Shown: positions 1 to 8,792 of the stretch, one piece after another
How the letters are laid out: every line of letters starts with the position of its first letter
Position numbering within the stretch: the stretch's first letter is position 1
Origin: an uncultured Candidatus Saccharibacteria bacterium
GTDB taxonomy: Bacteria > Patescibacteriota > Saccharimonadia > Saccharimonadales > Saccharimonadaceae
Assembly (NCBI GenBank): GCA_948868795.1
Contig: CAQRDK010000007.1
Span: 1 to 47,895, forward strand
Direction of reading: 5' to 3'
Length of the DNA: 47,895 bases
Program-made: the position numbers and the translations under genes
The notes under the pieces: generated by a model
Told to the model about the DNA's origin: nothing
The model's database searches: none
The model's input: the letters and a program-made list of their open reading frames with translations, nothing else

Positions 1-129
1 TGTTTTGGTTTTTTTGGGGGGGGGTTGGTTTTTGTGGAGCGCGGCGGGTTGTTTTTATGAAATGGGTGGCTTTTCGTGTCTTTTATTGCGGTTTGGTGAA
101 GATTTGGGTTGATTTTTGAGAAAATGTGG

Positions 130-135
130 TATAAT
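130..135 (+). promoter_or_regulatory. -10 box upstream of tRNA-Asn
   Basis: A perfect TATAAT lies about 80 bases before the tRNA-Asn gene, preceded by TGTGG. There is no convincing -35 at 17 bases. The first ~215 bases of the window are otherwise G/T-rich with no supportable gene. Confidence 0.45.
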
Positions 136-216
136 GGGAATTACTGGCGGCTGGTCGTGATGTGATTGGTGTGCTGGGGTTGGCGAGCGCTTTCGCGGTC
201 GTCAGCGGTTTAATAT

Positions 217-291
217 TCCCGGGTAGCTCAATGGTGGAGCAAGAAGCTGTTAACTTCGAGGTTGCCGGTTCGAGCCCGGCCCCGGGAGCCA
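217..291 (+). tRNA. tRNA-Asn(GUU)
   Basis: The acceptor stem TCCCGGG/CCCGGGA, D arm GCTC/GAGC, anticodon loop CTGTTAA (anticodon GTT) and T arm GCCGG-TTCGAGC-CCGGC all fold, and CCA is encoded at 289-291. The anticodon stem has one mismatch at its first pair (A27 with G43). The 3' half overlaps the last codons of the convergent serine recombinase. This tRNA is therefore the apparent attachment site of the adjacent element. Confidence 0.95.
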
Positions 292-1767
292 AGTTGTACA
301 ATCGTTAAAATTTGATAACATAGCAAAAGGCTCTAACAGATTGAATTGGAGTCTTTTTTGTTGGATTTTTAAGTTCGAAACTAAAAGTCGGAGAATTTGA
401 TTTTTGACGGCAGGTTTAGAACTTTTGAATAGTTCGCTAGCGCGCGAAGCGAGATCTAACAGATGAGAAGTAGTGATTTCGGCTGCTCCAGTGTCCTGTT
501 CTAGTTGAACTAACTCATCATCAATTTCGCATAGGCGTTTAGCGTCTTTCGTGACTAATTCGTCGTATTGGGTCGCAGTAATACACCCATCAAGTTTATC
601 TTCATACATTATGCTTTTGCGCGCGTTTAGCTTTTGGTATTCTGCTCGGAGTGCGATCTTTTGAGCTTCGCGAAGTTCTTTAGCCCTGATCGCGTCCTTA
701 TTCAGCTCGTCGCAAATGGCGCGAGCAAGGTTCTCATCGATCGTAAAACCGTCCAGAATCGGCTCTATTTGGCTCAGAATGCCGGTTTCCGTGGCGTTAT
801 TAGGACATTTGCCTTTGGCGTTAGAACAGCGTAAATAAACGCGTCCTTTGTGTGTATATGAACTCATACTGCAACCGCAAATAGCACATTTGAGAATACC
901 CTTAAAAGTGAATTCATATTGAGTTTTCTTTTGGATCTTTTGCGTGCAGTTATTTTCGCTGATTCGCTGGATCTCATCGTAAATACTTTTAGTGATATAG
1001 GTCTGATATTTGTGGGGATAATCTTTGTCTCGATAAGTCATCACGCCATAATAAAACTTATTTTTGAACAGATTGCAGATAGTAGAATGGGCGACCGGTT
1101 TTGGATTTTTAGTATTACTAGTTAGCCCGAGCCGACGCATTTCGTTAGTAATATTTCTGGTAGATACACCAGCGCGACGCATTTCAAAAGCGCGATTGAT
1201 TAGCGGTTTGCGCATCGTATCGATAATAATCTCGTTTTTGCCGTTAATCTCGGCGTTACGATAGCCAATCGGAGCGAAGCCTGGAAATTCGCCATCGTGC
1301 AGTTTCTGCTCGATACGTCGCTTTACGTTATCAGATATCGCAGCGGAATAATATTCACCGAACACCATCCCCATCCCAAGGCGGGTTTTATCGCAGGCGG
1401 GTGAGTTCTTATGAAAGATTAGACCGTCAGATGGAAAGTGCAGTTCCAAATTACCTTCGCGGACTTTATCTTTGAGAATACGCACTACTTCAGAAGATGA
1501 ATCTCTAGTGAAGCGGTCGATCTTGTCAAAGACGGCAATACGCTTTCCGCGATAGTGCGCAATTTTATCGACGATTTCTTGAAACTTCTTACGATCATCT
1601 TTATAAGCAGTTTCGTCAAAGCTGAATAACTCGCTATCTAAATTAAGCTTTTGAGCATAATCATTCAAGCGGATAATTTGCGCCGGTAGAGCCTCTCTTT
1701 GGCTGGGATCAGAAACCCGTGCAATGAGAAAGGCTTTTGTGCCAGTATAATCTTTATCAAAAGTCAT
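250..1767 (-). CDS. Large serine recombinase (integrase)
   Basis: 505 aa. The N-terminal resolvase domain has the catalytic serine in ARVSDPSQ (S19) and the DRFTRD motif at 84-89. A Recombinase domain follows (~160-270), with FAPIGYR and a helix-rich segment ending FKNKFYYGVM. A zinc ribbon follows at about 290-325 (CAIC ... CSNAKGKC), then a coiled-coil stretch (~360-430). This is the standard large serine recombinase layout, which directs site-specific integration and excision. The last ~14 residues are encoded by the tRNA-Asn gene and the stop sits in the tRNA anticodon region, so the C-terminal codons come from the target site. The start has an AGGAGG Shine-Dalgarno (SD) just upstream (1772-1777 on the complement). 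It is probably co-oriented with rep as one transcript. Confidence 0.93.
   Translation of the reverse strand: MTFDKDYTGTKAFLIARVSDPSQREALPAQIIRLNDYAQKLNLDSELFSFDETAYKDDRKKFQEIVDKIAHYRGKRIAVFDKIDRFTRDSSSEVVRILKDKVREGNLELHFPSDGLIFHKNSPACDKTRLGMGMVFGEYYSAAISDNVKRRIEQKLHDGEFPGFAPIGYRNAEINGKNEIIIDTMRKPLINRAFEMRRAGVSTRNITNEMRRLGLTSNTKNPKPVAHSTICNLFKNKFYYGVMTYRDKDYPHKYQTYITKSIYDEIQRISENNCTQKIQKKTQYEFTFKGILKCAICGCSMSSYTHKGRVYLRCSNAKGKCPNNATETGILSQIEPILDGFTIDENLARAICDELNKDAIRAKELREAQKIALRAEYQKLNARKSIMYEDKLDGCITATQYDELVTKDAKRLCEIDDELVQLEQDTGAAEITTSHLLDLASRASELFKSSKPAVKNQILRLLVSNLKIQQKRLQFNLLEPFAMLSNFNDCTTWLPGPGSNRQPRS
284..292 (+). other. attL core of integrated element
   Basis: GGGAGCCAA at the tRNA-Asn 3' end is repeated at 8793-8801. 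The recombinase gene reads out of the element across this site into the tRNA. A short identity block is typical of large serine recombinases. The assignment is inferred from repeat position and gene context. Confidence 0.6.
325..359 (+). terminator. Terminator downstream of tRNA-Asn
   Basis: AAAAGGCTC pairs with GAGTCTTTT (one G-T pair) and is followed by a T run. It lies inside the 3' coding part of the recombinase on the other strand, so the element supplies the tRNA's transcription stop. Confidence 0.5.
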
Positions 1768-1812
1768 AACACCTCCTTTTTACTTACCATTTGATACTAT
1801 TATATAACATAT

Positions 1813-2919
1813 CTAGAGAAGATCTTGATAATCTTTGAGCTTAGTCGGTTGCATTCTTTGGATCGCTTCTTGAATTTGCAGTAGATGGTGTAAATTATGT
1901 GGTATTTCAGGCGTAAGTACAAGCTTATTACTTCTAGCCCAGGAGCCGTTAGCAAAGCGATGGTCAAAAACTTCTTTGGCAAAGCGTGCATCAAAATTTG
2001 GGCTATTACTCAAGGCATACATACCAAGCGTCGCAAGTACTCTTTGGGGTGTAGCGTCTTTGTTGCGTAGTAATCCCAAGAATACTTGTTCTATAGTCCT
2101 ATCATCAAGCGGAGCTTTAGGAATAGCTGACAAAATTTGATTCCACCAATATAACAAAATCTTTTGCGAGATTTCCGATGAGAACATTTGTCGAAAGGTG
2201 AGATTATCGGTTTCTATCCCAGTTCTAGCGAGATTAGCGCGAATTTCTTTAACACCGTTTAAGCGGATTTCAAAACGCAAAACCGCCAAGTTCCGCTTGC
2301 TTTGTAGCCAATCTAATAAGCTAAGTTGGCAACGATTATCCTTTTCTTCAGAACGTTTTTCGCTCGTTTTGGATTGTTTGAGATCGGCAATCTTGTCGTA
2401 AAACGCGATATCGCGCTGATTAGTATGTAGATGGCAAATTTGCCCGCCGTTGCGAAACTCGCTAGTAGAAATATCCATTGCGCGTTTGATATTGGCGAGG
2501 TTAAGCAAACGTAAAATTTGCGAAACGGTCGTGCCATCTTCGAAGATAATGTTTTTGGAGTAGTCAATTTTGACGACCTTATAGCCTGCGACTGTTGCTG
2601 GAAAGCGAAATAATATACCCATTTCGTGCAGTGCTCGGCATAGTGTATCTAGAATAGCGTCGAAATCCGTGTCAGTAACTTCATCAAAATTATTACCGTA
2701 AAGCAGTTTCGGTATAGAAAACTCAACTAAAATTTGTTGTTGGTTACCGTTAGGTGTAGGGCGTTTAAGATAGGTTATTCGCGGATAGTATTTGCCGGAA
2801 GCTTTCATCTCTTTGGTTGGGTTGATGAAGCCTTTAATGACGCCGTTTTTAGAAGTTATGAAGTTGAAGCTCTGGGGCGGCTTTTTAACGTCGAACACTA
2901 GCCGAATCGTATCTATCAT
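1813..2919 (-). CDS. Phage/plasmid replication initiator, gpII/RstA-like
   Basis: 368 aa from the chosen ATG (MIDTIRLVFD). A longer reading with 13 extra residues is possible, but AAGG sits 8 bases before this ATG. Visible features recall phage/plasmid replication proteins of the II/X (CRI/RstA) type. They include an N-terminal beta-rich segment, QQILVEFSIPKLLYG, VVKIDYSKN, the CHLHTNQRDIAFYDKI segment (histidine pair followed by a candidate catalytic tyrosine) and LAVLRFEIRLNG. Such proteins nick DNA to start rolling-circle replication. The gene overlaps the SpoVG-like gene by 35 bases and precedes the recombinase by 45 bases. The family call comes from motif recall, not a search. Another HUH-like Rep family is possible. 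Confidence 0.65.
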   Translation of the reverse strand: MIDTIRLVFDVKKPPQSFNFITSKNGVIKGFINPTKEMKASGKYYPRITYLKRPTPNGNQQQILVEFSIPKLLYGNNFDEVTDTDFDAILDTLCRALHEMGILFRFPATVAGYKVVKIDYSKNIIFEDGTTVSQILRLLNLANIKRAMDISTSEFRNGGQICHLHTNQRDIAFYDKIADLKQSKTSEKRSEEKDNRCQLSLLDWLQSKRNLAVLRFEIRLNGVKEIRANLARTGIETDNLTFRQMFSSEISQKILLYWWNQILSAIPKAPLDDRTIEQVFLGLLRNKDATPQRVLATLGMYALSNSPNFDARFAKEVFDHRFANGSWARSNKLVLTPEIPHNLHHLLQIQEAIQRMQPTKLKDYQDLL

Positions 2920-3187
2920 TTTCACAACCTTGTTCAAACACATTTTTACATTCCGCAAAGATCGCGTCTTCGATCGCCTTGCTAGTTGCGGAATCTATTG
3001 GGTGGAATATTGTCCGTTCAAGAGTCGCGCTCTTTTTGGATGGATATAGTAAGCGATAACCGCCACTTAGTTTACGATAAATCGCAATCGAATTTAGCGC
3101 GATCTGATCGTCGAGGATCAGGCTGGCGAAGCCAATTAGTCCTTTGCTGGATGTAGCTGGCTTGATAATTACATCTTTAATTTTCAT
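2885..3187 (-). CDS. SpoVG-family protein
   Basis: 100 aa. The pattern IKDVIIKPATSSKGLIGFAS, then LDDQIALNSIAIY, GGYRLLYPSKKSA and IFHPIDSATSKAIEDAI follows the SpoVG fold. In SpoVG the conserved segments are a valine-rich first strand, the PSRK-like loop and the HPI(N/D)S..R/K helix. SpoVG proteins bind nucleic acid and modulate gene expression, and homologs occur on phages and plasmids. The start overlaps the stop of a 40-aa ORF and the 3' end overlaps the rep start, so the three appear translationally coupled. It may regulate replication of the element (inference). Confidence 0.75.
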   Translation of the reverse strand: MKIKDVIIKPATSSKGLIGFASLILDDQIALNSIAIYRKLSGGYRLLYPSKKSATLERTIFHPIDSATSKAIEDAIFAECKNVFEQGCENDRYDSASVRR

Positions 3188-3299
3188 AACCTTGTTTCAG
3201 CTCCTTGTCAGTTTCCCATAAAAGCGCGAAAAACTTTACCAGCTTTTGGATATCATCCGGCGAGTAGTTTTCAGTCGCTTTTAGGGGTTTAGTATTCAT
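3177..3299 (-). CDS. Small unknown protein, first gene of rep operon
   Basis: A 40-aa ORF starting MNTKPLKATENYSPDD, with a predicted helix (IQKLVKFFALLWETDKELK). Its last 11 bases overlap the start of the SpoVG-like gene, an ATG embedded in its penultimate codons. GGAAG lies immediately before the ATG, which is too close for a good SD. A T/A-rich promoter-like tract lies upstream (3310-3345). Support is its amino-acid make-up and coupling; the function is not recognised. Confidence 0.5.
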   Translation of the reverse strand: MNTKPLKATENYSPDDIQKLVKFFALLWETDKELKQGYEN

Positions 3300-3363
3300 A
3301 CTTCCATTATCGGAAGATATAAAAAATAGGCTGGGTTATTGAAAGATATTTAAGATTTCTGAA

Positions 3364-4209
3364 CTATTTTGAAGGCTTTTGAAGTTTGGCGTCGATAACG
3401 TCTTGGTTGAGCTTGCGCTTAACGAGATCGTCAGCGGTAATAATTGGGTTGATCATAAAACTGCCTTTACCGGTTCGGAATAGCAATCTACGCAACTCTT
3501 GCGGAATCTTAATATTGCCAATAGCAGATGCGAGATCGCCTTGAACTTCGACGCTTTGACGAGGATGCTCTAACGCGCTTATGATGGCTTGTTCGAGCTT
3601 ACTATCGAGGTTGCAATGGTATATTTCGGTATCATTAAGGTAAAGGTTGCCGGACATAGCATCATAAGTAAGGCGGTAAACCACTTCTGGCTCTTGTCGT
3701 ATAGGTGAGTTGAGATTATTTGTTTGGATAACTGCCCTAGAGGTAAGATCTTCGTAATCGCTGATAATACTATAGAGCGTATCTACCCTGTCTTCTAAAT
3801 CGCAAAAACATTCGACCACTTCCTCTACATCTTCCGTCAGGCTAATAAACGGATAATTAAAAGTGGGTAGATTAGTTCCGCTACCTGGCTCCTCAAATTG
3901 CATCCGAAAGCTAATATGTGGTAATTGATCCAGGATTTGAAATACTTTCTTATTCCAATTTTCTTTGAACTCTTGTAGATGAGTATAGGCATCCCTAAGG
4001 GCTTTATCTGTATCGAGCGTGCGAATATTGGTGCGTAAATAAGATGCTGGCAGCGAAATAGCGCCGGATGAGAACGTGCGAATCTGCGCTGGTGGTTCTA
4101 GTCTGCTTTCGTCCTCTACTAAATAATCGATGGTCTTTTTATAAGTATTGCAAAAAGTTTGCCCTTCTTTATAGAGGTTATACAGAGAACGAGAGTAATC
4201 ATTATTCAC
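3364..4209 (-). CDS. Unknown element-encoded protein
   Basis: 281 aa with a GTG start preceded by GGAG at seven bases. I do not recognise the family. The N-terminal two thirds is acidic and helical, without signal peptide or membrane segment. The C-terminal ~90 residues begin VVYRLTYDAMSGNLYLND and continue with helix-strand alternation ending LLFRTGKGSFMINPIITADD. That looks like a compact winged-helix-like domain, seen only as pattern. The gene diverges from the HTH regulator across 56 bp. A regulatory or replication-accessory role is possible but not shown. Confidence 0.7.
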   Translation of the reverse strand: MNNDYSRSLYNLYKEGQTFCNTYKKTIDYLVEDESRLEPPAQIRTFSSGAISLPASYLRTNIRTLDTDKALRDAYTHLQEFKENWNKKVFQILDQLPHISFRMQFEEPGSGTNLPTFNYPFISLTEDVEEVVECFCDLEDRVDTLYSIISDYEDLTSRAVIQTNNLNSPIRQEPEVVYRLTYDAMSGNLYLNDTEIYHCNLDSKLEQAIISALEHPRQSVEVQGDLASAIGNIKIPQELRRLLFRTGKGSFMINPIITADDLVKRKLNQDVIDAKLQKPSK

Positions 4210-4253
4210 AATTTTAGCTCCACTTTCTTATACTCTAAATCTTATATCTATTA

Positions 4254-4268
4254 TATAATAATGTTATG
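4254..4268 (+). promoter_or_regulatory. -10 box placing +1 on the HTH start codon
   Basis: TATAAT at 4254-4259 with exactly six bases before ATG 4266. The predicted first transcribed base is the A of ATG, and there is no SD, so the mRNA is probably leaderless. Confidence 0.55.
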
Positions 4269-4460
4269 AAATGTGAGCAAGATGAGGTAGAAAAGTATTT
4301 GACTTTGACGGAAGTAAGCGAACTTCTAAATGTACATCCGAATACTTTACGAAATTGGGATGCAAATGGTACGCTAAAAGCGACGCGAATCGGCGTAAAG
4401 AAAGTGCGACGGTATTTAAAAGCAGATATTGATAAGTTTATAGAATCGTCAAATAAATAA
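4266..4460 (+). CDS. Small helix-turn-helix protein, MerR/excisionase type
   Basis: 64 aa. The segment YLTLTEVSELLNVHPNTLRN is a typical HTH_17/MerR-like DNA-binding motif. It is followed by a short wing (ATRIGVKKVRRYL) and DIDKFIE, as in excisionases and RM control-like proteins. It lies 19 bases before mod and faces the divergent 281-aa gene. It could be the excision factor, or a regulator of the RM operon and of its own divergent promoter. The promoter implies a leaderless transcript. The domain call is firm; the target is not known. Confidence 0.85.
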   Translation: MKCEQDEVEKYLTLTEVSELLNVHPNTLRNWDANGTLKATRIGVKKVRRYLKADIDKFIESSNK

Positions 4461-4479
4461 GTGTTGATAAGGAGGTAAA

Positions 4480-6240
4480 ATGGCAACAACGAATCTTTCA
4501 AAGATAAAACGCCAACGTATGCTAAGTTTTTTGGTAAGATTGAGGGATGATAACCGAGATAACGAGAATGCCTTAAAGGCTATTAATGAGATTGAGAATG
4601 AATTGAATGAGAAGAAATATGGGCTAGTCTGGGAGGAACACTCTGAGCGAGTTGACGAGATGATGGTTGAGAATGTTCCCATTCTTCTTGAAGATAAGTC
4701 ACGAGAGATTCCTACAGTCAATGACGATAACTATAACTTTCTCATCGAGGGCGATAACCTTCATAGCTTAAAACTCCTTGAGAAAACACATCGTGAAAAA
4801 ATTGACGTTATATACATTGATCCGCCATATAATACCGGGAAAGATAGTTTTGAATATGATGATAAAAAAGTCGATACTGAAGACGGATACCGTCACAGTA
4901 AGTGGCTTTCTTTTATGAAAAGAAGGCTTGTGCTTGCAAAGGAACTGCTTTCTGAACGTGGAGCAATTTTTATATCTATTGACGATAATGAATTAGCGAC
5001 GCTGAAGCTACTTTGTGATAGTATTTTTGGTGATACGAATTTTGTTGGAAATTTTATTGTCGAGAATAACCCTAAGGGCCGCAAGAATGGCAAATTTATT
5101 TCTGTTACCAGTGAATATTGCCTTATCTATGTAAAAGATTTTAATACAGCTGAGTTTAAGAAGACCATTCCAAAAGAAGCGAGCGATATGGCTAAGGACG
5201 AGAATGGTAATTTTATTAGAAGAAGCGGTAAACGAGTATTAATGGGCGAGAATTCATTGAATAAATCTGTCACTGACTTTAAATCTAAAAAACATTATAC
5301 AGCATATATTAAAGGGCAATCTTTAATCCTGAAGAAAGAAAAACTACTTAGTGAAAAGGACGAGGCGTTGATTCAAGATGGCTATGCTCGATATATAACT
5401 TATCTGAACGACCACTTTGTTGAGAATACTTATACTGAGCAAAAATTTACAGAGTTATTTAAGAAAGGCGCACTTGATATCAGAAAGGACAAAATCTACG
5501 AAAAGCATTTTAGTGATAATAAGCAAATAAAGGGTTTGTTGACTAATATCTCATATGATGCCATCTATGATAACAAAAAGGTTCGTTATGAGATGGACTT
5601 AAAAACAACTTCTGCAAAACGCGCTTTATATGAGATGATGGGTGCAGAAATTTTTACTTTTCCTAAAAATGTAAACTTTATTAAGCATCTTATTAATCTA
5701 AACAGCAATAATGATTCGATTATTCTTGATTTCTTTGCTGGATCCGGTACAACTGCACAAGCTGTTCTTGAACTCAACAAAGAAGATGGTGGTAATCGCA
5801 AATTCATCCTCTGTACAAACAATGAATCAAATATCTGTTCAGAGGTTACTTATCCGCGCGTAAAGACAGTTATTACTGGTATGCGCCCTAATGGCTCAAA
5901 GTATTCTGACGGTATTCCGGCTAATTTGAAATACTATAAGACTGCATTTGTTGCTAAAGATAGTGAAACATTTGTTGACGAACTTATTGCCCATACTGAT
6001 GAAATGATACAGCTAGAGTACGGCGTTAAAATTGATAAGAATAAGTATATTAGTGTTCTCACTGACGAAGATGCTGATACATTGTTTAAAAATTGGGCGG
6101 AGTTTCCTAATATTCGAGCAATTTATATTTCGCGTCACGTTATTCTTAACACCGAACAAAGAGAACTATTCCACACAAAAGATGTTTATGTCATCCCCGA
6201 TTATTACTATCGTAAAGAATTAAGAGAGGTAGGTGAATAA
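4480..6240 (+). CDS. mod: Type III restriction-modification DNA methyltransferase (Mod)
   Basis: 586 aa. Motif IV DPPYNTG lies at 114-120 and motif I FAGSGTT at about 417, with the catalytic motif first, as in beta-class adenine methyltransferases such as type III Mod. The target-recognition region is the ~270 residues between them. The start has an ideal SD (AAGGAGG, five bases before ATG). The stop overlaps the res start (TAATG), so the two subunits are translationally coupled. Mod should methylate one strand of an asymmetric site and can act alone. It appears intact although its partner is interrupted. Codon use is AT-rich compared with the host genes. Confidence 0.92.
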   Translation: MATTNLSKIKRQRMLSFLVRLRDDNRDNENALKAINEIENELNEKKYGLVWEEHSERVDEMMVENVPILLEDKSREIPTVNDDNYNFLIEGDNLHSLKLLEKTHREKIDVIYIDPPYNTGKDSFEYDDKKVDTEDGYRHSKWLSFMKRRLVLAKELLSERGAIFISIDDNELATLKLLCDSIFGDTNFVGNFIVENNPKGRKNGKFISVTSEYCLIYVKDFNTAEFKKTIPKEASDMAKDENGNFIRRSGKRVLMGENSLNKSVTDFKSKKHYTAYIKGQSLILKKEKLLSEKDEALIQDGYARYITYLNDHFVENTYTEQKFTELFKKGALDIRKDKIYEKHFSDNKQIKGLLTNISYDAIYDNKKVRYEMDLKTTSAKRALYEMMGAEIFTFPKNVNFIKHLINLNSNNDSIILDFFAGSGTTAQAVLELNKEDGGNRKFILCTNNESNICSEVTYPRVKTVITGMRPNGSKYSDGIPANLKYYKTAFVAKDSETFVDELIAHTDEMIQLEYGVKIDKNKYISVLTDEDADTLFKNWAEFPNIRAIYISRHVILNTEQRELFHTKDVYVIPDYYYRKELREVGE

Positions 6241-8456
6241 TGTTAACGCTCCCACTATTTGATTTTCAGCAAAATGCCGTTCAGCAACTGCTAAATAAAA
6301 CTGAAAATACAATATCAAAACAAAAAATAATTGTTAAGTCACCAACTGGATCTGGCAAGACGGTTATTTTGGTTGAATATATAGATGAATATTTAGAAAA
6401 TCAAGACAATATAGCATTCATTTGGCTTTGCCCAGGTAAGGGCGCATTGGAAGAACAAAGTCGTAAGAAAATGTTAAAGTATGCGCCAGACCTAAATGCG
6501 CAAACGCTTGACGGTGCTTTACTTAGTGGTTTTACTAATAGGAGTACAACCTTCATTAACTGGGAAAAGATCACCAAGAAAGGCAATACGGCAATTAAGG
6601 ATTCTGAAAAGCAAAATTTATTTGATCAAATTACCAGAGCACATAGAAATGGCATCGATTTTATTATAATTGTTGACGAGGAGCATAATAATAATACTGC
6701 AAAAGCCCAAGAAATTATAGACGCTTTTAACGCCAAACATATAATTCGTGTATCTGCGACAGCTTCTAAGGTGGCGGATGCTGAGTATTTTGAGGTTAAC
6801 GAGGATGAGGTAATTGCATCAGGGTTGATCACTCGCGCTATTTACATTAACGAGGGCATTGAGAATAGTTCAAATGCTGATGAAGACTTTGGTCTTTTGC
6901 TTTCTACTGCTGATAAAAAACGTAAGGAGATTATTGCTGAGTATGATAAATTAGGTAAAGTAATTCGACCTCTCGTCTTGATTTAGTTCCCAAATGGTAA
7001 GCCGGAAACGATAAATGCTATTGAGCAAATGCTTGAGAGGATGGGCTATACTTATACAAATGGGATGGTGGCTAAATGGATGTCTGAGGACAAGCGCCAG
7101 CTTAATGACGATATTATCTCTAATGACGGACAGCAAGCTTTTCTATTGATGAAACAGGCAATTTCGACTGGCTGGGATTGTCCACGCGCAAAAATTCTTA
7201 TTAAATTGCGCGAGGGGATGAATGAGCAATTTACAATTCAGACTATTGGTCGCATTCGTCGAATGCCAGAGGCGCATCATTACGAAAACGAGGCACTTGA
7301 TTGTTGTTATGTCTATACTTTTGATCAGGAGTACAGGAATGGTCTCCTGCAAAACGTTGAGCGTTCTTATGAAATGCGTCATCTTTATCTGAAAGATAAG
7401 TGCAAGATGTTTACGCTAGTTAAAGAAAATCGTGACCTAGACTATTCTGGCATCGGTGCACGCGAGATTTTAGAGCGCCTTTATAATCAAATTAAAGTTA
7501 CATATAGCCTAACGGATGATTATGAACTAAATATACAAAAAATGCGTAACGACGAAACTATGCCGTTAGTTTTTGGCGATCAAATTTATCGTAAAATGCT
7601 TCGTGGACGATTCGAGAAAATTGCTTCTATTGAGAATGCAGAGATGATACAAATGGCCGTAAAAGTTGATACACATATTCACGGTATCCATATGCTCCAT
7701 TCAACAAATGAACTTAAAACTATTCTTGATCTCCAACAATATGAAGTTCGTACCATTCTCGAAAGATTATTCCTCAAGGGCGTGAGATCGGAATATAAAC
7801 TCGCCAAATTATCACGTCCTGAGTTTTATGCTTTTGCTATCAATAATGAACATACGTTGAAAATTCTCTGTCAGATGGTTTCGGCAGAAATCACTGATCA
7901 GGTACAAGCGCGTCTTGCTGTTGACAAGAAGAAGGCAGAGTTTAAGATTCCTGAAGATGATTTTATTAAATATGATACTAACGTAAAGAATGAAGTCGAA
8001 TATCGAACAAATGCTTATAAGAAGTATACTTCTGGTTTTGCGACAATCCGTGTGCATAGTTTTTCTGAGAATATGTTTGAAAGGTATTGCGAAGACAAAC
8101 GCAGTTCCATTGATTGGGTATATAAGAATGGTGACACCGGTCAAGACTATTTGTCGATTGTCTATTTGACAGGCGCTGGTAAACAACGTTTATTTTACCC
8201 TGATTATATCGTAAAGAAAATAGATGGCTCCATTTGGCTAATAGAAACTAAGGGCGGTGAATCTGCTAGTGGTGAATCTCAGAATATCGATCAAAATGCT
8301 TTTAACAAATTCGAGGCGCTTAAGAGTTACGCAAAAGAAAACAAAGTAAATTGGGGCTTTGTACGTAACCATAATGGTGAACTATTTCTCAACAATACGG
8401 AGTGGAGCGAAAGTGTTCAAGATGAGCGTTGGAAACCGATAGATGAGGTCTTCTAA
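6240..8456 (+). pseudogene. res: Type III restriction subunit (Res), interrupted by an in-frame amber codon
   Basis: One reading frame of 739 codons, broken only by TAG at 6984-6986. Before the stop (248 aa) are Walker A SPTGSGKT (34-41) and the DEEH box (~143). After it lie FPNGKPETI, helicase motif VI TIGRIRRMPE and a PD-(D/E)XK-like nuclease end (FYPDYIV, then IWLIETKGG, ~652-672). The context IRPLVLI-stop-FPNG suggests a former CAG (Gln) changed to TAG. Without readthrough the helicase is cut in half and the nuclease is lost. An internal ATG at 7029 cannot restore the ATPase core. The remainder shows no other frame damage, so the lesion is recent, regulated or a sequencing error. Confidence 0.88.
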
Positions 8457-8792
8457 CGTACCAGATGATCGACGATATAAACTTTTTAGTACCGCCTGCT
8501 TTGTGGCGAGATTCTAATGTTTTTGAATTTCTTTAATTTTTAACAGCGCAAAAAGAGCCGCTTGCTTTGGGATAGCCGCGGCTCTTTTGCGCTGGGACGT
8601 AGGGGTAATTGATACTAAGTATTTGTTTATAAAGTTGAAATATGCTGTAAAAATAGAAACTTCAGCCTGCTTTGTGGGATAAAACCGCGAAACTAAACCA
8701 TAGTTTGAAGATTTTTGCTAACAAATTCCGCTAAAGCACGTCCGTATAGTCGATCATATTCATAGCAGGCAATTCTAAAATCGTCCAGTTTG
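8457..8792. other. Gene-free end of element with repeats and a long hairpin
   Basis: No supportable ORF. The stretch holds two copies of CCTGCTTTGTGG (8495-8506, 8666-8677) and a related CTTGCTTTGGG at 8561. A long inverted repeat lies at 8546-8592. It could be a replication origin region or a terminator for res. This is inference only. Confidence 0.45.
8546..8592. terminator. Long hairpin after res
   Basis: GCGCAAAA(A)GAGCCGC at 8546-8561 pairs with GCGGCTCTTTTGCGC at 8578-8592 around a 16-base loop. The A/T tracts lie inside the stem, so it may terminate from both sides. Confidence 0.6.

Noticed and set aside
83..301. Minus-strand ORF starting in tRNA-Asn (MYNLAPGAGLEPATS)
   Set aside because: A translation of tRNA sequence that commonly appears as a false ORF. 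There is no SD or homology.
6984..6986. UAG as a sense codon explaining the split Res
   Set aside because: Several conserved genes end with TAG at the expected C-terminus (for example ftsZ and pgk), and no suppressor tRNA is visible. Stop-codon reassignment is not supported.
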